DNA of 64,000 bases from Shewanella sp. UCD-KL21 (GTDB taxonomy: Bacteria > Pseudomonadota > Gammaproteobacteria > Enterobacterales > Shewanellaceae), in NCBI RefSeq assembly GCF_001957135.1, contig NZ_MPHK01000001.1, positions 248,001 through 312,000 on the forward strand, written 5' to 3'. The notes beneath the pieces were generated by a model that made no database searches, had not been told where the DNA came from, and saw nothing but the letters and a program-made list of their open reading frames with translations. This document shows positions 37,511 to 48,718 of this stretch, in pieces. Position numbers and translations under genes: made by a program. Position 1 is the first letter of the stretch, and every line of letters begins with the position of its first letter.

Positions 37511-38275
37511 ATGAAAAAGATCCTCCTCATTGACCAGCAGCTAAAAAAAAGCTTGCCCTTATGTCAGCAATTACAACTTTTAGGCTATGTTATTACCATT
37601 GTTGATAACGGCTTTAATGCCTTAGTTGCAATGGAAAGTAATCAGTTTGAAGTGATTTTACTGGACTCTTCAGTACCGCAAATGGATGCTTTTTGGTTAC
37701 TCATGGGTAAGCATTGTCAAACACCCGTGATTGTTATTACCAACAATGCCAGTGTCGATGAACGTATTGCTGCATTTGAACTGGGCGCTGATGATTATTT
37801 ACCTGAGCCTATTAATGTGAAAGAACTTTTACTGCGTGTGAATGTGCTTAATCGACGCACAACAAAGCAAACTCACGATTCAATGACTCATATTGCCAAT
37901 ATTGATTTTGCTGTTATCGAATCACAGTTAACCAGTGGACAAATAAAGCAAACTACCGAAAAACAACATATTGAACAAAGCGCCAATGTGGAGTTTGATG
38001 ATGACATTAACGCGGTAACATTTAATGGGCAGCAATTAAATCTTACTCAAACAGAGTATCGTTTGTTCAAATATTTGTACCAGCGTAAAGGGGAAATTGT
38101 CACAAAATCAGAATTGCAAATGCGGGTATTGCATAAAGAGTTAGGCGAGTTTGACCGTAACCTTGATATGCACATTAGTAATACCCGTAGAAAAATGGCC
38201 AAAGAAAGTCTACCAAGAGAACTCATCAATACGGTTAGAGGTAAGGGCTATTGCTTTAGTCCATTATTTAGCTAA
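37511..38275 (+). CDS. Orphan OmpR-family response regulator with degenerate receiver
   Basis: A 254-aa protein with a receiver domain (1-115), a linker of about 45 residues and an OmpR/CpxR-type winged helix (NLTQTEYRLFKYL to TVRGKGYCF). The phosphoacceptor D52 (ILLDSSVP) and T77 are present. The acidic pair has only D8 (LLIDQQ instead of DDD), and the invariant Lys of the usual YLPKPF block is Glu99 (DYLPEPI). Normal phospho-switching is therefore doubtful. No histidine kinase gene is adjacent. It is nearest to CpxR in overall style. Direct repeats that could be operators lie just downstream at 38380-38418. Confidence 0.88.
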   Translation: MKKILLIDQQLKKSLPLCQQLQLLGYVITIVDNGFNALVAMESNQFEVILLDSSVPQMDAFWLLMGKHCQTPVIVITNNASVDERIAAFELGADDYLPEPINVKELLLRVNVLNRRTTKQTHDSMTHIANIDFAVIESQLTSGQIKQTTEKQHIEQSANVEFDDDINAVTFNGQQLNLTQTEYRLFKYLYQRKGEIVTKSELQMRVLHKELGEFDRNLDMHISNTRRKMAKESLPRELINTVRGKGYCFSPLFS

Positions 38276-38379
38276 CCTCATTTAACGTGTCCGTTAACAG
38301 GTAGCTTATGTGATCCAACATGGGCTTTTTATTGTATAGGTATCGATAACCCTCATCTGCAGAAAATTAAGCCACCATA

Positions 38380-38418
38380 TTGAAAAGATGTAGAGCACAA
38401 TTGAACAGATGTAGAGCA
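38380..38418. repeat. 18-nt direct repeat, period 21
   Basis: TTGAAAAGATGTAGAGCA (38380-38397) recurs as TTGAACAGATGTAGAGCA (38401-38418), with 17 of 18 identical. Two helical turns of spacing about 90 nt upstream of the M14 peptidase gene fits a tandem operator for a dimeric winged-helix regulator. Confidence 0.5.
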
Positions 38419-38505
38419 GATGCTGTGGATTTGATTTTATTGCGTAACGGCTTTTGATAAGATGCAGGGATAACGTCGATTATAACCTTACATAAAGGAA
38501 GTCCT

Positions 38506-39636
38506 ATGCGTATTAGCGCGAATTTTGATGGCGGCAACATTGAGACCATTAGTTTAGACAAGCACGATGACATTCAACTCGCCATTAGACCTGATGAAGG
38601 TGGAGAGTTTTACCAATGGTTTAACTTCCGTATGGAAGGTCAAATTGGTCAAACTTACACATTGAATATCGTTAACGCAGGCAGTGCTTCTTACCCGAAA
38701 GGTTGGGAAAATTATCAAGCCGTTGCCAGTTACGATCGCCAGCATTGGTTCCGATTACCGACAACATATCAAGATGGTAAATTATCAATCCAAGTTGATT
38801 TAGATTGCGATGCCATTCAAATTGCTTACTTTGCGCCTTACAGTTACGAACGTCACCTAGATCTGATCAGCTCAGTACAACTTCACCCATCGGTTAAATT
38901 AGAAAATTTAGGTTTAACCCTTGATGGTCGTGATATGAGCCTGCTCACTATTGGCGATAACGATCCTTCAAAGAAAAACATTTGGATTACCGCAAGGCAG
39001 CATCCCGGCGAGACCATGGCTGAATGGTTAATTGAAGGCCTGCTAAACCAATTACTAGACAGTGATTGTCCAACCTCGAAACTGTTATTGGATAAAGCTA
39101 ATTTCTATATCGTGCCTAATATGAATCCAGACGGCAGTGTCCGCGGTCATTTACGTACTAACGCTGCGGGCGTGAACCTTAACCGCGAATGGCAAAGCCC
39201 AAGTTTAGAGAAAAGCCCAGAAGTCTTTTATGTGACCAATAAAATGAAAGAGACTGGGGTTGATTTGTTTTACGATGTCCACGGTGATGAAGGTCTGCCT
39301 TATGTGTTTGTCGCAGGTTGTGAAGGGGCGCCAAATTACACTGAGCATATGGCTGGATTACAACAGCAATTCTTAGCTGCGCTGAGTATGGCCAGTGCAG
39401 ATTTTCAAACAGAGTTTGGTTACGACAAAGATGAACCCGGTAAAGCGAATTTGACTGTAGGTTCTAACTGGGTCGGCAACACATTTAAATGTTTAGCTAA
39501 TACCTTAGAAATGCCATTTAAAGATAATGACAACTTAGCCGATCCTGTGGTTGGTTGGTCACCGGCGCGCTGTGAATATTTAGGTGAAGCATCATTAGTT
39601 GCGATGTTGGCCGTGGTTGATAATTTAACAGAATAG
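38506..39636 (+). CDS. M14-family metallocarboxypeptidase, CCP/AGBL-like
   Basis: A 376-aa protein with the N-terminal beta-sandwich domain of cytosolic carboxypeptidases (QWFNFRMEGQIGQTYTLNI, FAPYSYERHLDLI) and a zinc peptidase domain. Zinc ligands are in ARQHPGETMAEW (H and E) and YDVHGDEGLPYVF (H), and the substrate-binding NPDG and NLNREW blocks are present. There is no signal peptide, so it acts in the cytosol. Eukaryotic relatives remove glutamates from protein tails; the bacterial substrate is unknown. AAGGAAG precedes ATG 38506. It heads an operon with the next two genes. Confidence 0.9.
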   Translation: MRISANFDGGNIETISLDKHDDIQLAIRPDEGGEFYQWFNFRMEGQIGQTYTLNIVNAGSASYPKGWENYQAVASYDRQHWFRLPTTYQDGKLSIQVDLDCDAIQIAYFAPYSYERHLDLISSVQLHPSVKLENLGLTLDGRDMSLLTIGDNDPSKKNIWITARQHPGETMAEWLIEGLLNQLLDSDCPTSKLLLDKANFYIVPNMNPDGSVRGHLRTNAAGVNLNREWQSPSLEKSPEVFYVTNKMKETGVDLFYDVHGDEGLPYVFVAGCEGAPNYTEHMAGLQQQFLAALSMASADFQTEFGYDKDEPGKANLTVGSNWVGNTFKCLANTLEMPFKDNDNLADPVVGWSPARCEYLGEASLVAMLAVVDNLTE

Positions 39637-39644
39637 GCAGTTTT

Positions 39645-39962
39645 ATGGCGTTAATCGAATGTCCTGTGTGTCAAAAGCGAATTTCGAGCAAAGCAAAACA
39701 GTGCCAATACTGTAAGGCTTCTGCTGATGGCGATAGTGATTCAAAAAGAACAATTTCACACATTCAGAAGTCTAATAAATTGATGAATCAAATGATGTTG
39801 TTTCTAACGCTATTTATTGCAGGTGCTGTATATGGTTTTTGGGGCGGTGAAGTTGCCACAGGAACGGATGCATATATTGCAGGTAGTTGTTTTGCTTTTG
39901 GCTTTGTAGGCTACATTATTACTCGAGTCAGAAGTCTAATACATAAGCGGAAAAGTGTATGA
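39645..39962 (+). CDS. Zinc-ribbon membrane protein, unknown function
   Basis: A 105-aa protein starting with a four-Cys zinc ribbon (CPVCQKRI and CQYC, residues 6-23), followed by two predicted helices (about 47-66 and 75-93) and a basic tail. It begins 8 nt after the M14 peptidase stop and overlaps the YeaC start by 4 nt, so all three are one transcript. The family is not one with a known role. Confidence 0.75.
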   Translation: MALIECPVCQKRISSKAKQCQYCKASADGDSDSKRTISHIQKSNKLMNQMMLFLTLFIAGAVYGFWGGEVATGTDAYIAGSCFAFGFVGYIITRVRSLIHKRKSV

Positions 39963-40240
39963 ATGATATCAATAAAGTCATAGATGAAATGCCTGATGAG
40001 GTTTATCAGCGTTTACGCGCAGCGGCAGAAACCGGTAAATGGGAAGATGGTACTGCGCTATCTAGCGAGCAAAAAGAGTCAACCTTACAAGTTGTGATGT
40101 TGTATCAAGCGCGTAAGTTAACTCAAACTGATCACTTTACTATTGCTGCTGGTGGCGAGATAAACGAGCTGTCTAAATCACAGTTAAAAAAACAATTTCG
40201 CGGTGAAGCTATCGCAGAATTTAAAGAGCCAGAACTATAA
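39959..40240 (+). CDS. yeaC: YeaC-like DUF1315 protein
   Basis: A 93-aa protein matching the DUF1315 pattern DEVYQRLRAAAETGKW followed by TALSSEQKE and MLYQARK. In E. coli yeaC lies between msrB and sppA-ansA; here ansA and sppA follow on the opposite strand, so the neighbourhood is partly conserved. The function is unknown. Its ATG overlaps the previous stop by four bases (ATGA). Confidence 0.85.
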   Translation: MNDINKVIDEMPDEVYQRLRAAAETGKWEDGTALSSEQKESTLQVVMLYQARKLTQTDHFTIAAGGEINELSKSQLKKQFRGEAIAEFKEPEL

Positions 40241-40277
40241 ACTGATTTTTAGTTAGCTTTTGTGAATTTATTTCAGC

Positions 40278-40306
40278 AAAAAGCCGCATCTCAGATGCGG
40301 CTTTTT
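40278..40306. terminator. Bidirectional terminator between yeaC and ansA
   Basis: AAAAAGCCGCATC and GATGCGGCTTTTT pair perfectly around a 3-nt loop, with tracts that serve both convergent genes. Confidence 0.92.
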
Positions 40307-40342
40307 ATTGTCTAAAGTAGTTAAATGCTTGTATTCAAGCTT

Positions 40343-41353
40343 TTACTCAGTTAGCTCACCTAGCAAGTCTTGCTGCATTGCAATTTTGACTTCATTTGAG
40401 GTTAAATTTTTTGATAGCAAATAATGTAATTTAGCCAATGCTGCTTCAATAGTCATATCTGAGCCGCTGATCACTCCAGCTTTGGCTAATGCATTACCGG
40501 TCGCATAACCCCCCATGTTGACTTTCCCTTGAAAACACTGGGTTAGATTAACAATCACAATGCCACGTTCATCAGCTTGTTTAAGGGTATCTAATAAGGC
40601 TTTATCTTGAGGCGCATTGCCAACACCAAAAGTCAGTAAGATTAATGCTTTAACTGGCTGCATTAAGATGTTGTTAAAAATCTCAGTAGATATACCTGGG
40701 TATAAGGTTATTACGCCTACAGGTTGCGGGCTGATATTAATCACCTCTAAGGGCTTAGTGGTGGGCTCGGTGATCTTACCTGCACGTAAATTAATTTTAA
40801 TCCCAGCTTCTAACAAAATAGGAAAGTTAGGTGACGCGAAAGCATCAAAACCATCAGCATGGGCTTTGGTTGAGCGATTGCCCCTAAACAACTTATTGTT
40901 AAAGAACAAACACACTTCAGCGACGGGATAATTCGCCGCAATATACAGTGAATTAAGCAGGTTAGTTTGCCCATCTGATCGCAGCTGAGCTAACGGGATT
41001 TGCGAGCCGGTTACGATAACAGGCTTGGATAGCCCTTGTAACATGAATGACAAGGCAGAAGCCGTGTATGCCATGGTGTCAGTGCCATGCAAGATCACAA
41101 AACCGTCATAGTTATGGTAATTGGCTTTGATGTCATTGGCAATGCGCTGCCAATCAGGTGGTGCCATGTTTGAAGAATCAATCAATGGTGAATATTCATT
41201 AATGACAAAGGTTGGCATTTCTTCATGGTAAAACTCCGGCATGGACTTTACACAATCAGTTAAAAATCCTGCCACAGGTGCAAAGCCATCGTCGGTTTTG
41301 CGCATACCAATCGTACCGCCAGTATAGGCAACGTATATGGAGCGTTTTGTCAT
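40343..41353 (-). CDS. ansA: L-asparaginase, type I (cytosolic)
   Basis: Hydrolyses asparagine to aspartate and ammonia. The 336-aa protein lacks a signal peptide, as expected for AnsA. The nucleophile block YTGGTIGM (T11 or T14) and the second catalytic block ILHGTDTMAYTASAL are intact. The gene pair sppA-ansA, in the same orientation, is conserved from E. coli. A strong terminator (41425-41451) separates it from sppA, so it needs its own promoter in 41354-41424. Confidence 0.93.
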   Translation of the reverse strand: MTKRSIYVAYTGGTIGMRKTDDGFAPVAGFLTDCVKSMPEFYHEEMPTFVINEYSPLIDSSNMAPPDWQRIANDIKANYHNYDGFVILHGTDTMAYTASALSFMLQGLSKPVIVTGSQIPLAQLRSDGQTNLLNSLYIAANYPVAEVCLFFNNKLFRGNRSTKAHADGFDAFASPNFPILLEAGIKINLRAGKITEPTTKPLEVINISPQPVGVITLYPGISTEIFNNILMQPVKALILLTFGVGNAPQDKALLDTLKQADERGIVIVNLTQCFQGKVNMGGYATGNALAKAGVISGSDMTIEAALAKLHYLLSKNLTSNEVKIAMQQDLLGELTE

Positions 41354-41424
41354 TGTAATGAACTCTCAACCACTTAAATTATATAATCTGCAAATTATAC
41401 GGCTTGAGCTGAATAAAACCCAAT

Positions 41425-41451
41425 AAAAAAGCCCGATTAACGGGCTTTTTT
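41425..41451 (-). terminator. Terminator after sppA
   Basis: AAAAAAGCCCG and CGGGCTTTTTT form an 11-bp stem around ATTAA, placed downstream of sppA and upstream of ansA on the minus strand. Confidence 0.9.
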
Positions 41452-41515
41452 GAAGATAATTCAATTTGATCTTATTCTGACTTCATGCCTAACAAGATTA
41501 AACAATCGCAATAGC

Positions 41516-43357
41516 TTAGTAATCGCAGAGTTCGCAATACATGTATAGGCCATTGGGATCATCAAACTGAGTCATTTGTTCAACCACAGTGCGCCATTGA
41601 CCCATAAATTGTTCAACCATAGGTGATTGTGTGGTTGCTACAGGTAAATATGTTGCAGCAGATGCGAGCATTTTTTGCATGAAGATTTGCTCAGTTGTGA
41701 GCTCTTGCTCGATGACTTTAGTATCAAACTTTACCATTTCAGCCATTTCAGCCGCTTTAGTAATGGCGCTATCCATATCGCCAAGCTCGTCAACCAATCC
41801 AAGTTCAACAGCGCGGGTACCTGACCAAACACGACCTTGGGCAATGCGGTCTACTTGCTCTAACGTCATATCACGCTCGTTGGCGACTAACGAAATAAAC
41901 TCATGATAGCCATGCTCAATATGACGTTGTATAACAGCAGAAATATTGGGGTTTAACTCACGGCTCGCCGAAATGCCAGCCCAATCAGAGGTCGAAACAC
42001 CATCTGAGTTTATGCCCCAATTGGACAAGGCTTTTTCAAAGGTGGCAAACATGCCAAAGATCCCGATAGAACCGGTAAGGGTAGTTGGAGTGGCATAAAT
42101 ATAGTCAGCACTTGCTGAAATCCAATAACCGCCAGATGCCGCTAGGCTACCCATACTGACCACCACAGGTTTACCAGCCTGTTTTAGTGCAATGACTTCT
42201 TGTCTGATCTTTTCAGAAGCAAATGCACTACCACCAGGGCTGTCAACACGTAGCACCACTGCTTTAACTTTGTCATCAAAGCGGGCTTTCTTTAATAGTG
42301 CTGAAGTGCTTTCGCCACCAATTTGCCCAGCTTGTTGTTTACCATTGAGGATATTCCCCTTGGCAACCACAATGCCGACAGATTCTTGCTCTATTAGAGA
42401 AGGAATTGGCTGAACTAAATGAAAATATTTAGCAAAAGATATTTGCTTGTATGAATCGCCATCAGCTTCTTGTCCGACAGTTTTAAGCATGGCGAGTCTA
42501 AATGCCTCATCGGAGACTAATTCATCGACCCAATTCATTTTTAGCGCTAATTGAGCAGAGTCACCGTTAACACTATCAAGTTCTGCTAGATAGCTTTGCG
42601 GGCTTAATACGATATTTTCAGTCGTAATTTGACGGTTAGTGGCAATGGTTGTTTCAAAGTTTTGCCATAAGTCAGTAAGCAGGGCATTGCTGGCTTCTTT
42701 AGCCGGCGCTGACATATCATCACGGATAAAGGGTTCGACCGCTGATTTAAAGGTGCCGACTCTAAATACATGGGTGCTGATGTTCATTTTCTCAAGCGCG
42801 GTTTTAAAGAACATACGGTAGCTGCTAAGGCCTTCAAGTGACACAGCACCTTTATGGTTGAGATAAATGGTATTCGCATAACTTGCGAGGAAGTATTGAT
42901 TTTGCTCGTATGAATTGCCAATAGCAACCACGGTTTTACCCGCTTCTTTAAACTTGTTTAAGGCATCACCAATGGCGGTCATTTTACTGATCCCACCACT
43001 ACGTAAATTGCCCATTTTCAATACGATGCTATTAATACGTTTGTCATGAGTGGCATTTTCAATGACGTAAAGAATGTCAGCTAAAAGTATTTCTGCTTCA
43101 GGATCATCAGTGTTACTTTGTTTAAATATCGCTTCAATCGGATCAACATGACGTTTTTGCTCCACAATGCTGCCAGACAGGTTTAAGACTAAGGCAGATT
43201 GATCTTCAATGGTGATTTCTTCTTCAGATGTCATAGCCACAATGATCATGGCAATGATGCCGAAGAAAATGATATTGAGGATTAATTTACGAATACCGTT
43301 AATGGTTTTCCAAATAAATCCCAAGAATCTCTTAATTAATGAGGGTTTAGCGGACAT
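41516..43357 (-). CDS. sppA: Signal peptide peptidase SppA, 67K type
   Basis: A 613-aa inner-membrane serine protease that degrades cleaved signal peptides. One membrane helix lies near residues 17-42 (LILNIIFFGIIAMIIVAM). The tandem S49 domains carry the catalytic dyad K204 (VGTFKSAVEP) and S408 (LAASGGYWISA), almost the same positions as E. coli K209/S409. ATG 43357 with AAAGGAG 6-7 nt upstream is preferred to ATG 43375. Confidence 0.94.
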   Translation of the reverse strand: MSAKPSLIKRFLGFIWKTINGIRKLILNIIFFGIIAMIIVAMTSEEEITIEDQSALVLNLSGSIVEQKRHVDPIEAIFKQSNTDDPEAEILLADILYVIENATHDKRINSIVLKMGNLRSGGISKMTAIGDALNKFKEAGKTVVAIGNSYEQNQYFLASYANTIYLNHKGAVSLEGLSSYRMFFKTALEKMNISTHVFRVGTFKSAVEPFIRDDMSAPAKEASNALLTDLWQNFETTIATNRQITTENIVLSPQSYLAELDSVNGDSAQLALKMNWVDELVSDEAFRLAMLKTVGQEADGDSYKQISFAKYFHLVQPIPSLIEQESVGIVVAKGNILNGKQQAGQIGGESTSALLKKARFDDKVKAVVLRVDSPGGSAFASEKIRQEVIALKQAGKPVVVSMGSLAASGGYWISASADYIYATPTTLTGSIGIFGMFATFEKALSNWGINSDGVSTSDWAGISASRELNPNISAVIQRHIEHGYHEFISLVANERDMTLEQVDRIAQGRVWSGTRAVELGLVDELGDMDSAITKAAEMAEMVKFDTKVIEQELTTEQIFMQKMLASAATYLPVATTQSPMVEQFMGQWRTVVEQMTQFDDPNGLYMYCELCDY

Positions 43358-43520
43358 TAGCCACTCCTTTAACATTCTAATGCTGCAATGCTAACTGATC
43401 TTGAGTGATTTGGGGAAATTGAATTGTAACGTTTTTTAACAATAGCAACGCTAAATGATTGAGCTTATGATTATGTCGTTGTATGCTGGTTTAAATCACT
43501 TGTTTAAAAAGGATGTTTGA

Positions 43521-45536
<2,016 letters not shown>

Positions 45537-45556
45537 GCCTAAGGTTTGTATCAATT

Positions 45557-45585
45557 AAAAACCTAGCAATTTGCTAGGTTTTTTT
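45557..45585 (+). terminator. Terminator after fadH
   Basis: AAAAACCTAGCAA pairs with TTGCTAGGTTTTT and is followed by further T residues. Confidence 0.9.
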
Positions 45586-45684
45586 GTTTACTGATAACAT
45601 TCAATATCTGTGTTAAATATCAATACTAGGATTACGTATGGAGTCTATTTCTCCATGCGGAGCTCAGCATTTAAGGATTCTCCT

Positions 45685-46350
45685 ATGTCAAAAAACGTTG
45701 TTATTACCGGTGCAAACCGAGGTATTGGTTTAGCACTCGCGAAACTATTTAAGCAGCAAGGTGATAAAGTCTTTGGTTTATGCCGTCATACGTCAGATGA
45801 ACTCGATGATTTGGGTATCAATGTGATAACGCAAATCGATGTGGCTACCGATGAAGGTATTCATAATATGAAAACGTCACTTGCAGGTGTTGTGATAGAT
45901 GTACTTGTATGTAATGCAGGTATTTTACGTGATGAGCAGCTAGCTCATTTGAATATCGATACCATCCGCCAACAATTTGAAGTTAACGCACTCGCGCCGC
46001 TGCGTATTGTTGCCGCGCTGCAATCACAACTTAATGTTGGCGGTAAAGTTGCCATGATTACCTCAAGAATGGGCTCTATCGAAGATAATACTTCCGGTGG
46101 CCGTTATGGTTATCGCATGTCAAAGGCTGCTTTAAATGCAGCATCAATGTCATTAAGTCATGACTTAGCTTCTAAAGAGATAGCAGTAGGAATTTACCAT
46201 CCTGGTTATGTACAAACCGACATGGTTAATTATGGCGGGGATATTTCAGCAACCGAATCAGCTGCGCGTATAGTAGGTTTAATTGCACAACTTGATATGA
46301 GTCAGTCCGGCGTCTTTAGGCATTCAAATGGTCAAGTTTTACCTTGGTAA
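45685..46350 (+). CDS. Short-chain dehydrogenase/reductase (SDR)
   Basis: A 221-aa Rossmann-fold oxidoreductase with the NAD(P) motif TGANRGIG (residues 8-15), NAG in LVCNAGIL, and catalytic Tyr/Lys in YGYRMSKAAL with an upstream Ser in ITSRMGSI. The C-terminal GYVQTDMVNYGG block is typical of the C-factor/sniffer-like SDR group. ATG 45685 with AAGGA 7 nt upstream is preferred over the long frame from 45610. A hairpin (45638-45656) in the leader pairs ATGGAG with CTCCAT. The substrate is unknown. Confidence 0.88.
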   Translation: MSKNVVITGANRGIGLALAKLFKQQGDKVFGLCRHTSDELDDLGINVITQIDVATDEGIHNMKTSLAGVVIDVLVCNAGILRDEQLAHLNIDTIRQQFEVNALAPLRIVAALQSQLNVGGKVAMITSRMGSIEDNTSGGRYGYRMSKAALNAASMSLSHDLASKEIAVGIYHPGYVQTDMVNYGGDISATESAARIVGLIAQLDMSQSGVFRHSNGQVLPW

Positions 46351-46403
46351 AATAAAAGACGAAACATTACCACTGATTATTACAGCTCACCATTGGTGAT
46401 ACT

Positions 46404-46433
46404 AAGCGCGATGAAATTTCATCGCGCTTTTTT
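46404..46433. terminator. Bidirectional terminator between the SDR gene and the SLC13 gene
   Basis: A 26-nt perfect palindrome (AAGCGCGATGAAA and its complement, 46404-46429) is followed by TTTT. Its position between convergent genes suits both. Confidence 0.9.
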
Positions 46434-46464
46434 ATTTAGCTTTGAAAGGCTCTAGGCTTGATGA

Positions 46465-48324
46465 TTAAAATGGCCACACCCAAAGCAACATCGGTACACT
46501 CACAGACACCACAATAAGTTCAAGTAACAAACCCAGTCGCCAATAATCCCCAAAGCGAAACCCACCGGGGCCGAGGATCAGGGTATTGTTTTGATGACCT
46601 ATGGGCGTTAAAAACGCACATGATGCCCCAATCGCTATGGCCATTAAGAATGTATCAGGGTTAACCCCAAGTTGGGCAGCGGTACTGATCCCAATAGGGC
46701 ACATGACTGCTGCGGTGGCGACATTATTCATAAGATCAGATAAAAACATGGTCACAATTAACACCAATACTAATGCGCCAATGGCATGGCTCTGAGCAAT
46801 ATTATCCAGTAAAAACTGGGCAATTAAATCTGCGGTGCCAGTGGTGTACATAGCATTAGCAACGGGCAGTAAAGCCGCAAGTAGCACAATTACAGGCCAG
46901 TCAATTGAAGTATAAATAGATCGGATTGGTACTAAGCCGAATAAAGTAAAGGCAAGGGCGCCTGCTACAAAAGCTATCGCCGCTGGCAGTATTCCGAACG
47001 CTACAGTAACAAGGGTGATTATCATGATCAGTGACGCGGTGAGTGCTTGTCCTTTCTTGGGAACACGAATATCACGCGCCGCCAAGGGTAAGCAGCCGTA
47101 CTGAGATGCAAAACCTGATACAGATTCAGGATCACCTTGAAGTAATAATACGTCACCGGCTTTTATCGGGGTAGATCGTAAACGTTTTACTGAGCGGTGG
47201 CCTTGGCGAGAGATAGCAAGTAAATTGATACCATAGCGGTTACGTAATTCAATATCCGATACCGAGCGATTCACTATCGCGGTGCCAGGCATTACGACTA
47301 GCTCCTGCATGATAATTTCTCCAGGCTTACTTGAGTCATTATCATCATCCTCCGCAGATTCTGGTGTTGTGTCGTCAGCTTTTTTTTGCAGTTTAGTTTC
47401 AACCACTGCTTCAGTTTGCGCTTCTTCTGTAATAGAGCTTTCTGGTTCAAGTTCTAGACCTAGGCTAGAAAGTGCTTTAGGGATAGATTCTGGCTCGACT
47501 TCTATGATCAGGATATCACCAGTTTGTAACACTCTATTTGGATTTGGGGCCGTGAGGTGTACCTCGCGACGGATCATGCTAATAATTTGAGCATCAGCCT
47601 CATCAAGCAATTTATCTACTTCTCGCAGGCTCATGTTTTCAGCAATACTGCCAGCCACAATATTAACTTCACAGAAGTAATTACCGGTATCAAAACTGCC
47701 AGATGAAGATTGTTTGCGACTGGGAACGATACGCCAGCCAAATAAACCGACAAACACGTTCCCAGCCAGAGCAATACAAACACCTACTGGCGAAAAGTCA
47801 AACATGGTAAAACTACCTAAGCCGCTGGATTCACGAAATCCAGAGACGACGATATTTGTTGGCGTACCAATTAAAGTTGTCATCCCGCCTAAAATTGAAC
47901 CAAATGCCAGTGGTATTAACACTTTCCCTGCTGGTAAGTCATATTTAGCTGCCATTTGAATCGCAATAGGCATTAGTAATGCTAGGGCGCCTACATTATT
48001 CATAAACCCTGATAGTAAGGCTGCCAAACTGATCAGCGCCAGTATGCTCAAGGTTGGCCCCGCTGACGCGGGTAATAAGTATTTTGCCAATATATCGACG
48101 GCGCCAGAGCGTTGCAGGCCATAGCCTAATACCAGCACACCGGCCACAGTGATGACAGCTGGGTGACTGAAACTTGTAAAAGCTTCACTGCTTGGGACAA
48201 GACCTGTGAATACACAAACAAGCAAGGCTGACATAGCGACTAAGTCATGACGCCAGCGGCCCCATAAAAAAAGCGCCATAGTAACGAATAGGATTATGAC
48301 AATGATAATTTGATTTGGTGACAT
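46465..48324 (-). CDS. SLC13/DASS-family carrier with internal TrkA-C domains
   Basis: A 619-aa inner-membrane protein. Two membrane halves each contain the ArsB/NhaD-type block (SGFMNNVGALALLMPIA; SDLMNNVATAAVMCPIG) and the motifs LIGTPTNIVVSGF and IGHQNNTLI. Between them a soluble insert (about residues 210-415) has two RCK_C (TrkA-C) domains joined by a strongly acidic linker. This is the layout of bacterial sulfate or organic-anion/Na+ symporters. The substrate cannot be told from sequence. Confidence 0.88.
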   Translation of the reverse strand: MSPNQIIIVIILFVTMALFLWGRWRHDLVAMSALLVCVFTGLVPSSEAFTSFSHPAVITVAGVLVLGYGLQRSGAVDILAKYLLPASAGPTLSILALISLAALLSGFMNNVGALALLMPIAIQMAAKYDLPAGKVLIPLAFGSILGGMTTLIGTPTNIVVSGFRESSGLGSFTMFDFSPVGVCIALAGNVFVGLFGWRIVPSRKQSSSGSFDTGNYFCEVNIVAGSIAENMSLREVDKLLDEADAQIISMIRREVHLTAPNPNRVLQTGDILIIEVEPESIPKALSSLGLELEPESSITEEAQTEAVVETKLQKKADDTTPESAEDDDNDSSKPGEIIMQELVVMPGTAIVNRSVSDIELRNRYGINLLAISRQGHRSVKRLRSTPIKAGDVLLLQGDPESVSGFASQYGCLPLAARDIRVPKKGQALTASLIMIITLVTVAFGILPAAIAFVAGALAFTLFGLVPIRSIYTSIDWPVIVLLAALLPVANAMYTTGTADLIAQFLLDNIAQSHAIGALVLVLIVTMFLSDLMNNVATAAVMCPIGISTAAQLGVNPDTFLMAIAIGASCAFLTPIGHQNNTLILGPGGFRFGDYWRLGLLLELIVVSVSVPMLLWVWPF

Positions 48325-48385
48325 GGTATTTGGTCTTTAGAGGATGGTTGTTGGAATGATTATGTTGACCTATCGGCTATTGAAG

Positions 48386-48568
48386 TCACACCACCTCGTC
48401 AATAGATTTAAATTGCGCTAAACGTGGGTCTCGCTGTTTTCTGCGGTCATAACGAACCATAGCCGATTTGTTTTTGCGGCGCTCAACATAAGATCGTTGC
48501 TCAACTATGTAATGACCATTAACTAAAACAGTATCGGCAACCTTGGGTATGCTTTTTCTCACAGTCAT
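48386..48568 (-). CDS. Unrecognised 60-aa basic protein
   Basis: ATG 48568 (TAGG upstream) opens a 60-codon frame beginning MTVRKSIPKVADTVLVNGHY and rich in Arg/Lys with the stretch YVERRKNKS and RYDRRKQRDPR. It has no membrane segment. A diverged copy of its N-terminal region (GVADTVL-like) is found at about 49947-49982, which supports it as a once-duplicated real gene. The function is unknown. Confidence 0.6.
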   Translation of the reverse strand: MTVRKSIPKVADTVLVNGHYIVEQRSYVERRKNKSAMVRYDRRKQRDPRLAQFKSIDEVV

Positions 48569-48718
48569 GTACAACCTACAGATTTATATTCAGATTATCT
48601 AAAGCATAGGTGACACATTGTAGTTCTGCTAAGTAAGTCGCTAGTTATTTTGATATTTTAAGCAAGTTAACCAATGAATTGATTATGTAGATAACCATTG
48701 GCCAGTTGATTATTTGAT

